Source of the DNA: Heliocidaris tuberculata
Taxonomy: Eukaryota > Echinodermata > Echinoidea > Camarodonta > Echinometridae
Length of the DNA: 64,000 bases
NCBI GenBank assembly: GCA_025618425.1
Contig: CM046844.1
Span: 3,586,665-3,650,664 of the forward strand
Reading direction: 5' to 3'
The notes under the pieces were generated by a model that saw nothing but the letters and a program-made list of their open reading frames with translations, made no database searches and was not told the DNA's origin. A program made the translations under genes and the position numbers. This document shows, one piece after another, positions 1-13,600 of this stretch (position 1 is its first letter; every line of letters starts with the position of its first letter).

Positions 1-153
1 TTTTCCAATTTTTTACATACATGTAAATAATTAACAATAACATAATAAGAAAACAAATGCCATTCAGTTAACTAAAAAATAACTGGGTTACCACACTTTA
101 CAACTGAGTCAGATAATTACTTGCCACTAAGTCATTATCAACACATTTGACCA

Positions 154-340
154 GTGGCAAAAAAAAAAAAAAAAGAAGAAGAAAAATCCCAGCGCTCCAG
201 AAGTCGCTCAACGGGTGGGGGGGGGGGGGGGGGGGGGGGGGGGGTCCAGAATTCTCTGACAATTGAGAAAAAAAAAAATCTAAAAAGGGGAAAAAAAAAA
301 AATTTGTCAAAACTTGTCAGGGGTACACTAGTGCTCTTCC
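154..340. repeat. Poly(G) interspersed repeat, copy 1
   Basis: The block CTCCAGAAGTCGCTCAACGGG is followed by about 29 G and ends near GGGTACACTAGTGCTCT. The same order, with AAGTCGCTCAGTGGG plus a G run and then GGGTACGCTAGTGCTCT, occurs at about 19936-20385, so this is a dispersed element rather than chance. No transposase is present and the exact ends are unclear. Confidence 0.4.
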
Positions 341-502
341 ACCAAACCTAAGGATGCATGCATTTTTCCTGACCAATGAAGCAACATTGTGCACATTGGT
401 GATTATCAACACATCTGACCAATTAATGATAACCTTTCCTTGAAAGAAATCTTGACCTTTGTCCTTGGTCAGATTCAACTCATTTTCGAACTAAACCTGC
501 AG

Positions 503-1055
503 ATTTAAGAGATGTACCTGTGGTATGAATTTGGTGATTCTACCTCAAATCCACAGAAAGTTATTGTGATTACAGTGCTTCCTGTAGAATGTGCAATGCT
601 GAAAAGGGATGCCTTTTGCCTAAATATTAACTTTCCAGTGTTTTCCTTTCCGTTTCTTCTTTTCTTTCTGTTTTTGTTTTCCTTTCCTTTCCCTTTTCTT
701 TTTTCTTCTCCTTTCTCTTTTCCTCTTCTCTTTCCTCTTCCCTCTCCCCTTTTTTTTTTGCCGACAGAGGTTGCGCATTTGCCGATATCAATTTTGAGTG
801 GAAGGTGTGACACCCCCCCCCTCTAGTGGCGCCGCCGCCACACACGTTATGAGAACTACGCACCAATTTTGCAAGAATGGTTTACAGCTCCATTGCTGCC
901 ACACATTCGGAGAAAAATTTCTCTGAATGTTTGACCATTTTTCGACATTCGTGAATCATTTGTGTGCCCCCTGAAAATCCACTTTAAGAGATTTACTTGT
1001 GGTATGAATTTGGTGATTCTACCTCGAATCCATAGAAAATCATTGTGATTATAGC
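503..1055 (+). repeat. Direct repeat pair of about 73 bp
   Basis: Bases 503-575 and 983-1055 are near-identical direct copies. Both contain TGGTATGAATTTGGTGATTC followed by TACCTC and an ATTGTGATTA block. They lie about 480 bp apart with unrelated pyrimidine-rich DNA between them. Origin unknown. Confidence 0.7.
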
Positions 1056-1207
1056 ATGATTGCTGACGACAACAACCGAACGACGGAAATAGTGACGCCT
1101 ATAATCTCGCTCCGCTACGCAGGCGAGACAAAAATAACGGAAGGAAAGGACGGGTTGAATACACCAAGAAGAACACCAAAAACCAGCTAAGAGGAAGAAA
1201 TGAAATA

Positions 1208-1382
1208 CAGTGGAACCTCGTTATAAAGAGCACTGATATAACAAACTCTCGTTATAACAAGGTGATTTTCCTGGTCCCATCTCTTTGTATTCTATTGTAT
1301 TTTGGCCCTGATATAACAAGGTTTCGATATAAAGAGGTAATTTCTCTGGTCCCAAGGACCTCGTTATAACGAGATTCCACTG
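1208..1382. mobile_element. pogo/Tigger-type MITE with TA target duplication
   Basis: This 175-bp element begins CAGTGGAACCTCGTTATAA and ends with the inverted form of CAGTGGAATCTCGTTATAA. TA dinucleotides lie directly outside both ends. Copies of GTTATAACAAGG and GATATAAAGAGG inside make it self-complementary. The TIR and TA duplication are typical of the pogo/Tigger branch of Tc1/mariner. It has no coding capacity. Confidence 0.85.
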
Positions 1383-1497
1383 TACTGTTAAAATTGAAGA
1401 GTCTTCAAGTATGACCTCAAGTGGGCACCAAGCAAAAAATGCACCTCAAAGACTTTTAGGAGCGATCGTTGCCAAAACATTTGCCATACAACCTCTT

Positions 1498-1698
1498 TCA
1501 CAGGTGGGCGTTAGGTACCAAGGACTCTCTCTTACGGGTGGGGTCACACATGATCAATGATCCTCTCGGGGTTTCGCTGAAGGTACCATGTCTGTAGACC
1601 ACCTGGCCTCTTACTATGGTGATCTGTACGGCTCCCTTCAGGGTCAGGCCACTGTAGGGCGTTACCTTGTGCCTGTGATGAATGTTTTCAGGCTGGAT
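1498..1698 (-). CDS. Allantoinase exon 9 and stop (residues 401-466)
   Basis: Acceptor ATGTTTAG. It opens [17 protein letters not shown], continues [19 protein letters not shown], and ends VPNAHL with a TGA at 1500-1498. Confidence 0.95.
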   Translation of the reverse strand: MQPENIHHRHKVTPYSGLTLKGAVQITIVRGQVVYRHGTFSETPRGSLIMCDPTRKRESLVPNAHL

Positions 1699-4600
1699 CT
1701 AAACATATGAAACAAAAAAATAAAATAATGACATTAGTAACCAGAAGGAAAAAATACAACTTGAATGCTCGAGTGCCTTATCACAGTAGCTTAGGTGAAG
1801 CTGGGTTATTAATAAGTTTGTACAGAAAGATCAGTATGTACAACTATATCAATGAGATTACTGTTAATGTCAAGAGCCAAAACTTCACATGATCAACAGG
1901 CTCAAGACTGAATCGGCAAGAGTAGGAAGTTCAGGAGAATATCCAGAAATGACACTTGAAGAACAGCATAAACTCAGAATCTACACGAACACAATCTAAA
2001 CAAATAAGTCTTAAGGGCAGGCCAGCTTAACAGCATTTTTAAAACAACGTACACTTGGAATATTGCAAATGACTAGAGGCAATCAATTCAAAAGGTAAGA
2101 TAAAGCAATTGCAAAAGACCAAACCCCACATGATTCCTTCCTTTTAGAAAAAAGTGAGTCATAGTGAGAAGCTATCAGGTCATGAACAGAATAATTTTGT
2201 ACTTTGCTACAGATCCATGTACATATTTTGAGAAAAAAAAATGAAGGCTCTGGACACATAACTTCATTATGGTTCTACAAGCATAAATCAGTTCAATCAC
2301 AGTGCTTCCAAAAGCATAAATCAGTTAAATTAAATTTTATTTTGTATGAACAATTAATTTTGAATTTAAATTTAAAATCAGCTTGACCATGATGCATACA
2401 TATATGTGAACAGAGCAATAATCACCTTGATAATATGAAAGTTATTTCAATATGCAATATGGTGTAAAATTTTGAAACTTCTCTGGAGTTATTTCTTTTT
2501 AAAGTACTTGTTACTATCCAGTTCAGTCTGGGGATTTGTAGAGCGCCAATACCTAGTTGGCTTATCAAAGAGGCCCATGAGACTGAAAAATACTGTATAT
2601 GCAGTTCATTAATCATCCAGGAAAGACTCAGGTTGTGACTACTTGTATGCAATGTGGAATAAGTATGTCTTAAGCTGAGTTTTGAAAGTAGACAGAGATC
2701 ACAAGAGTAAAGATCAGGCATGTGAGTAGGGAGCTTTGCAGTTTTTGAACTTGAAATTGTGCAATCTGGTGCATACCAAGAGAGAAAATTTAGGCTTAGG
2801 ATTAACTGTATCTGGGTACATTTGTAGGTGTTTTATGATTTAATAGATAATTAATTATAATAATTATATTTTTCTTGAAAAACACAAATAATTGACACAC
2901 TAATAAATTTGCACCCTAACACAAATACACACAAATATTATTGTATTAAGTATCAAACATTAACAGTCACAGTTCAAAATTACTTCAGTTTTTAATTTGG
3001 TACTCACAGACTATATGCTTTTCCTGCTTTTCTTGTTTACTAATCTCTTTAACACCTTCTTGTTGTGTTTCTGCTTCAACTTTGTTCACATCAGTAAATA
3101 AACAATTCAAAACAAGTACCAAGATGGTGCATAACTGTGTTGGAAACGCGGAAGAAATATATCCAAACGAACTCTTTTCAAAACGTACATGTAGGTGCAG
3201 AAGCAACGAATGACCTATCACCCAGCAGAGTATGTGTTCATACCATGACATCTACATTTTGCACTTACATGAATGCAAGAATCAGGATCCCATATGACAA
3301 TGTCTCCATCAAAGCCGACAGAGAGGGAGCCCTTGCGATGAGAGACTCCTGCTAATTTGGCAGTCTGCTCACACATGAGCCTGACCATATCACGGAGCCC
3401 CATCCCTTGCTGTTGAGCACCGGTCCAGAATAGCGAAAGTCCTGTAAGCAATATGGTATTCATTTATTATTTAAAAAAAAACAAAAAACCCTACTCTCTA
3501 GTGAAAATGAAAAGGGATGAATTGTGCCTTAATCAATCTAAAAATTCTTGACAGAATAAATAAGATTTTCAAGCAAAATAATAATTTTGTAACTCCCAAA
3601 CAAATTTGCCTGTTATTTTTTCTTTTTGTTGTGTTTATGTGTTTGTTAAATGTATGGATGTAGAAATGGCAAGCGATTATCAACAGATTTTTAGCCTTTT
3701 TTCATGCCTCTCTTAAGGCCCTGTCACACCTTTCCGCGCAAGCCTTGCGTGTGACTTGCGGGGAACAATTTTTGCTACCCGGAGGTCTCCGCAGATGGCC
3801 CACACCTGACAGTACCTACCACGTATCTCGCCCGTAGTTGCCCGGAGGTGCGCACGCAAGTCCAATTTACCCGCAGAGCATGCCCAAAACTTGTTCCGGG
3901 TGAGTCGCGGGGGATTGCCCGCAGAGGTCCACGTAGAACACCAGTAGGAGGCCCGTAGCAGCCGCAAGTCACAGGCAGTTAACCCGCTTGAAGTACGTAG
4001 GTTGCCCGTGGATCTGTGGCTATGCGCCGGAAACGCGTGTCATCTGCGGGCATTCTACGAGCATAATACGGGTGTTTTACTGGCAAGGAACGGTGTCGAT
4101 ACTGCCAACATCCGTGTAGCTGGTCAGTTCTGCGGGCGTGGAGCAAGCTATACGAGCAAATTGCGTGCATGTCGAGGGTCACTTACTGCCTTTCTGCTGG
4201 TTAGTTGAGGGTCGCCTGCGGCCAAGATAATGACGTTCTGCCGACGGGGCATCTTTATTCCAACTGCAGAAAACGAGAAATAATGGTCTCTCCATCCACT
4301 CGACCAGTATTACCCAGGCTCGCACCTCGCAGGCAACTTCCACGCAGGTAACACGCAGTTGTGACGCAGGTACCCCGCAGCGCCCGTATGTCGCCCGTAA
4401 CTAAGACCGATCAGTTTCGAAGCTCTCACGCACCACCCACGCGCCTGACACGCAGGTCACACGGAATACACGCAAGTAGAACGTAAGCAGCACGCGTCCA
4501 GCGGGTAAGGCGCACGCGAAATCCTTGTCCGCCCGCAGAAACTATTCTGCGTGCTGGAAAATCCATACACGCAACAAGCCCGCGTAGCTTGCCCGGAAAG

Positions 4601-7600
4601 GTGTGACAGGGCCTTTACTATTAATATAGAAAAATTGACTGCTATGAGAGGCATATTTGTTTCCACAGGCTCAAGGGGACCTTACATCCTGCACCTTGGG
4701 GTCATAGCAGGATGTAAGGCCCCAAGAGAGCTTGTAGAAACAGCTATGCCTCGAATATCAAAGCAGTCAATATATCTTTTATATACCGAACAATGATAAG
4801 AGTCAAAGACTACATGGGCAACTTACCAATCATGGGGTCCTCATATTTAAAAATCATCATGAAACTGTGCTCCAGTAGAACAGAATTTAGCGATGAAATC
4901 GCACAGGGATTATGGTATCCGCGCTCGCACAAAGTAATATTTTACACATAAACCAATGGGAATCGCAGCAATATTTAACATTTTGCGGGCATAGTTAAAA
5001 ACACAACTTCACTTTCAACCAATCAGATGACAGGATTACGAAAGATTCTTAAAGTAAGGTATATCATAAAAACTATTTGCTTGACATGCTTTGGCAAACC
5101 CCTTCCACAGCTTAACACCATTTGCATGTCATTTATCAACATATGCCACGCTCAGCCCAAGTGAAGTAAATGGATAACCATGTGAAGAATTCCTTGAATG
5201 CCCTAGCACTTTATCAGGACTACGAAGCTAGAGCCGGCATGATAAAATACCCCTATGAATAGGTAACTAGACAAGCATGGTGCCATACAAGTACATTATC
5301 ATAATTCTTTAAGGTATTTTTTTCCTTTTGCAGACTTACACAAAATTCACATAAACTTTGCACTGGTTTAGTCTACATCCTGTAGATACTGCCTATGAAA
5401 TATCAAGGTCACAAGTTCTATAGCTCCTTTGTAAGAAATGAAAATCTTCCTTTTGCGCAGAGGGAGCTATTCAGAAAGCAATGCAAGTGCATGTACATGT
5501 ATGTACTAGTGAGAGTCAAAAAATTATTTTATAAATTCTGTGATTTTTTTTTAGTCAAAATAATAAAAAGTGTTATCAAATTGTTGTTATTACTTACCCA
5601 AAAGCAAATTATAATACTTTTCACATCCGTACAAGTTTCCAATTATAATTCTTTTGTAATTTATCGCATACTCACACAGTTTCAAAATTTAGGGTTGCAA
5701 AAGGTATGAAGCACCTTTAAGAAATAATGGAGAATTGGAGTATTTCTTACCAAACTGCATGGACGAAATACCTCCCCAAGCCTTCATGAAGTCTCCTTGT
5801 TCAAGAAGCTTGAGCTCTGGTGTACAGGGGGAATGGTCTGAAACAACCATGTCTATATCACCATTCTTAAGTGCTTCCCACAATATTACCTATAAAAGAG
5901 AAATGAATTGGTACACCAAAATCTCTTTATCACCAAATCTTGAATGCTTTCCACAATTCCATCAACAAATCATGAGAGCAGAGAAATGAATGGTGTAATA
6001 CCACTTTGTCTGTAACGCCCCTCTTTACAGCCCCTCTCCCCCAATGCTCCCCTCCCCAAAATAAAATTCCTCAGGAGACAACATAAAGATTGTACATTGC
6101 AGTACATGTATTTTGTGACCCATTTCTGAACTGTATTTGCCATAAAACTAATTCATAGTAGCCTTATGTACGAAGTCTCAAAAATAATTTGGGAGCTTCT
6201 CCTGAATCAATGATGTACATGTGAACAGAAAAATAAATAGAGCAGAACAGGTGATCTTTATTAACCTTTTCAATGTTGAGGGCAGTTCAAAATGCAAAAT
6301 ATCTGTATTGAAAGCAATGTTTTTGGAAAAAGTGTTGTGTTTCTTCACAAAATTCAACATGGATTCTTAAATTTTGAAGTTAGATTCCGATGAATAATGT
6401 TTCTATCAACCTCACGATTAATACTGGAAAGAGCGCTAATAATGAGAAATTGTCTTTCAAAAGGTTATTTGTGATAAATGTTTGTAAATTTGGTGGCACC
6501 AAAGAGGGTAAGAAGTGGATAAAGAAATGCTTAATAATGAATACAAAAATGTAATAAATTTCATTTATAAAGTTGTTACAGAGCACATTCATTAGAGGAT
6601 CTCACCTGATTGTTTTTGTCTCTGATTGGAGGGCAGCATTTGAAGTGTGTCCCTCCTTGAGGTACATCTTCAGCACTGAGGGAGAGGTAGTGATGGCAGG
6701 TTTCTACGGTGAGTGGGGCACCATGGTGACGGGCATCCCGGATGATGGGGAGAGCATCGGAAGAGGAAAGATGGACAATGTGGCAGGGGACCCTGTTTAA
6801 ATTTTATTGCATTAAGGTAGAAACATATCATTAAGCCATAGAGAGTGTAAAAATTACAACTACTACCATAAATGGGCTTAATATTACCAAAACTTTCATT
6901 GCATATATGTCAAATATCAACTTTTAATTCACCACAGTTTTGCGGTATGCATTCTGGACGCGTCTTTTCAGTCCACTGCGTTTCGCTAAACTACCTAACT
7001 GTGCTAACATTACAGTGCTGATGCACTTAGCATTCAAGGAATTCCTATGTACATGTACTATACACACTGGGTCTAAAGAGACAACAGGCGATAAACGTCT
7101 GGTCTAAGGACATACATGTATGAATTGAGCAGGGATTCAAACTCAAATTAATCCCTTTGAAAATCAAATGACTCTATTGTAGAACCTATCCTGCGTTTAA
7201 AAGGAGCTATTCTATTTTCTTTTTCTTTTTTCTATCAAACATAGTGGAATAAAAAACTTTCTTAAGTATCAGTAATAATATAGAGGAATAAGTAATGATT
7301 ATTCGAGAAGTAAAAATAGGATTCCCTCTTTCATTCCTTTCATTTCTAAAACACACTCACCTCACCTCTATCTCTCTCTCTCTCTCCCTATGTTTCTACC
7401 CTTCTTCCAAAATTGTTTGTACTGTCTCTTTGTTTATCTTTCCTTCACCATCTCTCTCCTTTTCTTTCTTTCACCTCCAGTCCATCTGCATATGCTTACC
7501 TATACTGGAGGCACATCTTTGCTACCAACGATATTGCCTTGTTCTCCATCTCTTTGGGCCTGGAGTGAAGGAAGTCTACATACTCTGCTGATGTGTCCAC

Positions 7601-10600
7601 CTCTGGAGCTTGCTCTGAGCTGGGTAACTCCATCTCAGCATGAAACTAGAGGTCAATAAACACAGAGGACATGAAATTGAGTTACTGGGTCCTGCTACAA
7701 GTTCTGCAACAACTGCTCAGTGACACTTGATCGATGGTACATTGCATAATTACTAACCACATTCCTAACTTCTATCCATGACCCAACAGGATACAAAACC
7801 CTAACCATGAAACCCAACATAAAACCCAATTATAACACTAACCCTAACATATTATCTTTGACAGAATAAGATGAGTAAATGAACCCAACTGCCACTTTAC
7901 CCTAACATAATATCTTTGAGAAAATAAGATGAGCAATAGCCACTGGAGCATATGTTGGATTATCCCAGTTACATCCTCACACATTTTACAGTGATGAGCA
8001 AATAAATTTACGTAGCTTGGTGCATTCACATTAATGTAAAAGACTGTATGTTTTTTGTATGCTTTTGTAGCAGTGTGCCAAGGTACATGTATATTTTATT
8101 TACATCAGTATGTATGTATTAAAGAGAACACATGATATCCAAGAGTTGAAAGAACATGCCTCATCCATGATGCCTATTTAAACCTGAAGATTAGAGGTGT
8201 CACATGTATTTTTGCCTGTTACATTATTTTTCAATTAATAATGCTAAAATGTTAACTGAAACAAAATTACAGCACAAGTTTGATTCTGTTGGCAGTAGAG
8301 AATGTTTTTTTTATTCAAATAAGCATCAGACAACTAAAATTGGCAAGACAAGGGCACATGTGAGATACATTTGCATGACAGTTTACATGAAAGATCTAAC
8401 AAAGAAATGTATCACTTGTCTACAGAGCATGATCGGTTGAGAGTAGGCATTTTGTCCTTCCGTAACATTCAATATTTTATGGATTATAATTTTAGTAGGT
8501 GACCATGGCAACCAAATTTTAGCCATTTCAACTCCTTCTGTTATGCCCTTCACACTGAAAAATAAATTAGCTCTCTTCAATTAAATACTTATTTTCTACA
8601 GGCCTTCAAACTTTCAAAATTTGTCAAATGTCCATCCATGACTAACCGATCAGGCTCTACATCTAATTTGAGGATAAAAGCTAATTCATTCTGTTCTCTA
8701 TGAATCAATGAGTCAACCTATTAACGTCAGTACAGATAATATAACTCTACATGATAGGATATTGATGCCAGATATTTACCAGTAGAACACTGTTGGTACC
8801 CTGAAGTTGCTTCATAGCTTCATGAAGATCTTGCTCTGTGACATGAGGGAACTCGTCCACTCCACTGTGGATGAGAAAACACTTGAACCCAGCAATGCCT
8901 GCCTGGATCATGGGTCGTAGTTCAAACTGAATAATGAAAAAAAAAAAAAAAATACCCATTGTTATAATAGAGTGAAATTAGATATTTTCTATCAACCTTT
9001 CATTTGCCACAAGTGCAAATTGGCACAAAATCAGGCAAATTGGCATGATAATGGGAATCAATTGACAAAAGATTTTCTACTGAACATTACAAAAGCTTTG
9101 TATAATAACTCACTTCCCGTGTTAATTGGCTAATTAGCTATCTGGTAGTACAATGTACCTTAATCATGTGCATGTACTAATTTTTTACTGGAAACTGTAA
9201 AATAAACCTGAAGACTTGGTAAAACTACACCTTGAGAAATATACCATGGCACAAGCATGTTATTTGAATGGCACATATAAGAGTTAAGTATTTAAATCGA
9301 AGTTCTTTCTCACAGATGAACTTGGTATTGCTGGACATGCAAAATTCAATGTACATGTACTAGATATGATGAACGTAATCTTCTGTCTTTGTGTAGTGCA
9401 CTTCTAATATGAATTAATTCATTGCCTCTAGATGGGCAAACTTACAAAATGCTTCAAAATTAATACCATGGCTTAAGCGGAGTTTCCATAAGGTACTCCA
9501 GCATTCAAGAAATGTATATGTATTCCAAAATTCAAATATGAATGAATTCAATGCCTCTATAGGCAAACTTACATGATGCTTCAAAAATTATTACCGTGGC
9601 TTTAGCTACGTTGCCAGAACGTACATGTACTCTTGCATTCAAGGAATGTATTTCCATAGTATGCTAAATACCCACTTGTGGGGCTACTAAATCATTCAAC
9701 CCATTGCCCACAGGAAGTGAGTGGTCCTGTATTAAGCCTATGGGAATTAGAAATTTCATTATTCATCGGGTTAAGTGCATGCTGAATGACTCTCGAAAAG
9801 TGATATTGGTGTTTAGGTAAGGGCTGTAATAACAAGCCTATGAAGAAAATAATGTATTATTTATAGTATTGCACAAACTGTATGGGGAAATTGAGATGTG
9901 TGGTACATGCATACCTCAGAAGCTATATATGTCAGCAGCAGTGCTGTAGGACTCGAGTCCGGACTCTCGGACTCTCGGACTCAAGACCGGTCTCGAGTCC
10001 CTATTTTTCGGGACTCGGTCTCGGACTCAGACTCGACCAATGGTGACTCGTGACTCAGGCGAAAATCGGGCCGAGACTGGCAACGAGACCGGCATTTTTT
10101 CCCGCTTCCGCTTTTAATTTTAGCTCAAAAAATTACCTTAAGGCACGAAAAAAACCTCGCTATTTTCACGCATCTTGCTCGATTGAGCGGTATTTTGAAA
10201 ATGAACTTTAAAACAGCGATCGCCGCAACGGTACGAAAATGTGCCCAAATAGATGATAGACGTTAAGATTAGTCGTTTTATGCTCATATACGCTCGTTAT
10301 ACACATGTATGACCCAGACAAGTATTGAAATTGATGTTAACATTTGGAGATGGATTAATCTACAAACACATGTTTCTCCATAGACCCCAGCCTGGGATAT
10401 CTTGGGCAGTCTCAAACAGATTACTATTCCATTTGTATTTCAAGCTAGTATTATAAACTACAGTTTTTATCTTTTGTCTTTTTACTTGCAACCTTTGTTC
10501 CTGTGGCAAAAAGTCCAATATGGCAAAAAGTCAAAATCATCAATTTATAATTTTTGGCAGTGTCAAACGGTTTTATTACGGTTTAACAATCATTTTCGTT

Positions 10601-13600
10601 TTACTTGAGTCATGTAGTCAGTTTCCAAATTGAATGTTAATGTTGCACTTGTATTAAGCCAGATTAATGAACTAGCTCATACATGTACAAGGGTTTTATT
10701 AGGGTTTGACGATTCAGTTTTTTATTACGTTAATCAGCTTTTTGATAAGACTGAACTATTGGTGTTCTTGGTGAAATAGAACACCAATAGTTTTCAGTTG
10801 GAAACTTTCTTTTCTATAATCTCGCTTTACTGGCATTCAACCTGTTATCTTTTTGTTCTGTTGACTTATAATTGATAAAAGATAAAATTATAACCATAGA
10901 CATTTATCTCAACACTTCCAATTCAGTGTTCTTACCTTGAGTCAGAATTTTTAGTGTTAATACCTGGAAATCTTACCAAACTTAATTTTTTTAAGCACCA
11001 AGCGATATGTCACGGCGACAAATCACTCTTTGTGAGCAAGCCTTCATAGTTGTCCGCATTCGTATAGAAAAGTTACAATAAATTAAATTCTCTGACAAAT
11101 GGAAGTTTTCAATGAACCAGAGTTCACAGTAAGGCATTTATCATAATAAAAATAATGTGACGTAAAAAAATTGCAATTAAAGATGTTTCCATCGTGACTC
11201 GGACTCGGACTCGGACTCGAATGTCCAGGACTCGGGACTCGGAGCCAGGACTCGGACTTGGACTCGGACTCGGACTCGGACTCGGACTCCAGGGACTCGG
11301 ACTCGGACTCGGACTCGGATGGGATGGACTCGACTACAGCACTGGTCAGCAGCTAAAGGATTGGGGGTAAAGTAAATGACAGTTATCTTACAATCTACAT
11401 CCCAATGCATGTGCCTTTGAAACTGTTTGGACCACCCTTCTTAAAGGGGAATGAAAGGCAACAAACAAGCTGATAATTATGTAGATAACTGTCAGCCTGT
11501 TAAAAATATCTTGAAATTACTATTTGAATATTCAAGAAGGAGAACAATGTCTCAAACAGTTGCAGTTTCCCTGCTAGACACGTATACATTATCCCATGGG
11601 GGCTGCCATTTTCTTTATAAAGTAATGTCAGAGCATTGCTTTTTGTGAGATACCCACTGACCTGTATACTAGCTACAATGACACTCACGATCACCTGTGG
11701 AATGCATGATGCTGGATTTCATCATAATAGACCATTTTTTGTAGTCATGTACATTCATATGAATGGATTTTTAATCCTGTCATATAACCAAATTATGTCA
11801 AGATATTTGGTTCAGCTGTTTCATAGATGAGGCAGTTTCTTTTGTTAAGCAGGATTTGGCATACATGTACACATGTTGTTGCTTGGTCAGACAAAGGTTT
11901 GTCAATTATTCAAAGAAGTGACAAAGACCTACATGTACATACAACTGCTCCATACAACATCAACTGTGCGATAGTTGGGGTACCAAGATGGCTGCCTTTT
12001 TGCATTGGTGTCTTTGGTTATACAATAGTTATTTATTATGCAACACCATATCCATTATGTACAGGTAAATGGACATGTACTACTATGACATCACAGTTTT
12101 TCAAAATGGCAGCCCCCATGGGATGATATCCAGCAAGGAATCTGCAAAGTTCAGAGAGATTGTTCTCCTTATTGAGCTACATGTATTAAATAGGAGTATT
12201 TTCAAGATATTTTGAACAGGATGACAACTTCCCACATGATTGTCAGCTAATTTTTATTGAATCTCACTCTCCTTTAATATTTACCTGATTTCTGGGTACA
12301 ACTCCTCCCCAGAATGCAACATCCACATAGGATGAAGTCTTAGCATATGACATTTTCTCATGGAATGCATCCAAAGTGGTGGTGGGTGGAATACTATTTC
12401 TGACAAAAAAAACCCAAAGCAAACAACAACAAAAAACCAAAAAAAACAAGAAGAAACCATTATGCTGCATGTTTTTCTTTGAGAGACACAATGAAATAAT
12501 GATAATAATAATGATGCAAAGGTGCATGAAATTGTTTATTTTATCCTTTTAGTAAGGCGATGAAACTGCAATTTGAAAGAAATCACAGAAGCAATTCTGC
12601 ATAATTGTAAATGTAAATAATTCTATATCTGTTAGGATACATAAAATGTGAAGAAAAAAGAAATCACAAAACTCAGACAACCATACATACAGTCCAAAAC
12701 TGATGTTCTATTGCTTGGAAGTGTCAGCTTGATTTCCTCATATTTATTTGCAATGCTAAGCTACATGTATTTTGGGACAATATTTTTAATCAAATTTGTG
12801 AGGAAGATATTATTACAATCAATAAAATAATTCTACAAGTTATGTAACAATCAACTGTCAATTTCACTGGACTCTGGGGAAATTTGAAGAGCAATCCCTT
12901 TCAGGGAACATTTCTACAATGATTTTCTCTCAAACTGATATAAAATGAATGAGAAAGCTCACAAATAATTTTTCATCTTTCCCACAAGTCATCCTCTTTA
13001 ATTGACTTTATCAACCCTATACCATCTCGTGGTTGGCAAATCCTGTGCAAGAATGCTAATGTTCTAGTATTACATCTGGATGATTTTTTTTTTTTTTTGT
13101 CCTATAGCAGAAACATGTAGAACTTGGAAAGGGTGTTATCACAGAAGATACCAGTATTTCAAGCCAAAATTTACTGTCACAGATTTTCTACCTACATGTA
13201 ATTCGAATCATTAAAGTGAATTTAGGAAAATGGTCTACAAGTTGAGCGGCACCGAAGGGGTTAAAAAGCTGCTGCTTCACATGCCATTTCATTTTGCTAA
13301 GTTACCTAAATGTGCATATATGCCTGAATCAAAACTTACAGTGGCATGTCGACAACAGTGGTGACTCCTCCAGCTGCAGCAGCTCTAGTGGCAGTCTGAT
13401 ACCCTTCCCAAAGGGTTCGACCAGGTTCATTCACATGTACATGACTGTCCACAACCCCAGGCATCACCAAACTCTGGCCAGCATCTATATCCTGTGCAAA
13501 GAACAAATGTGTCCTTTAGATTCTTCTCAAGCATGGAAAATAACCCATTGGAGATTTTCAATGAACATAAGTTATAACTCTTTAATCCCAAGTTACAGGG

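Larger units (their letters stand above)
1..1207. other. 3' flank of the allantoinase gene, no gene seen
   Basis: No coding exon is recognisable. The stretch holds a poly(A)/poly(G) block (about 160-300), a long pyrimidine tract (about 640-765) and a short C run near 815. No clear AATAAA signal for the minus-strand allantoinase gene was found, so its 3' UTR end is not placed. Confidence 0.5.

Noticed and set aside
505..866. Lysine/glutamate- or phenylalanine-rich frames
   Set aside because: They come from a long pyrimidine tract.
3713..4208. Several overlapping GC-rich open frames
   Set aside because: They lie within the 899-bp TIR element and reflect its repeated CGCAGG units; no protein family recognised.
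4826..4860. Extra allantoinase exon in intron 7
   Set aside because: Exons 7 and 8 join directly in phase to give the conserved SSMQFGLSLFW, leaving no place for another exon.
7795..7910. Telomere-like CCCTAA repeats
   Set aside because: The units are irregular and mixed with other sequence; the same applies to TTAGGG-like bases near 41970-42020.
11177..11410. Open frame with repeated RVRVRV
   Set aside because: It is translated from the GACTCG subterminal array of the hAT element.
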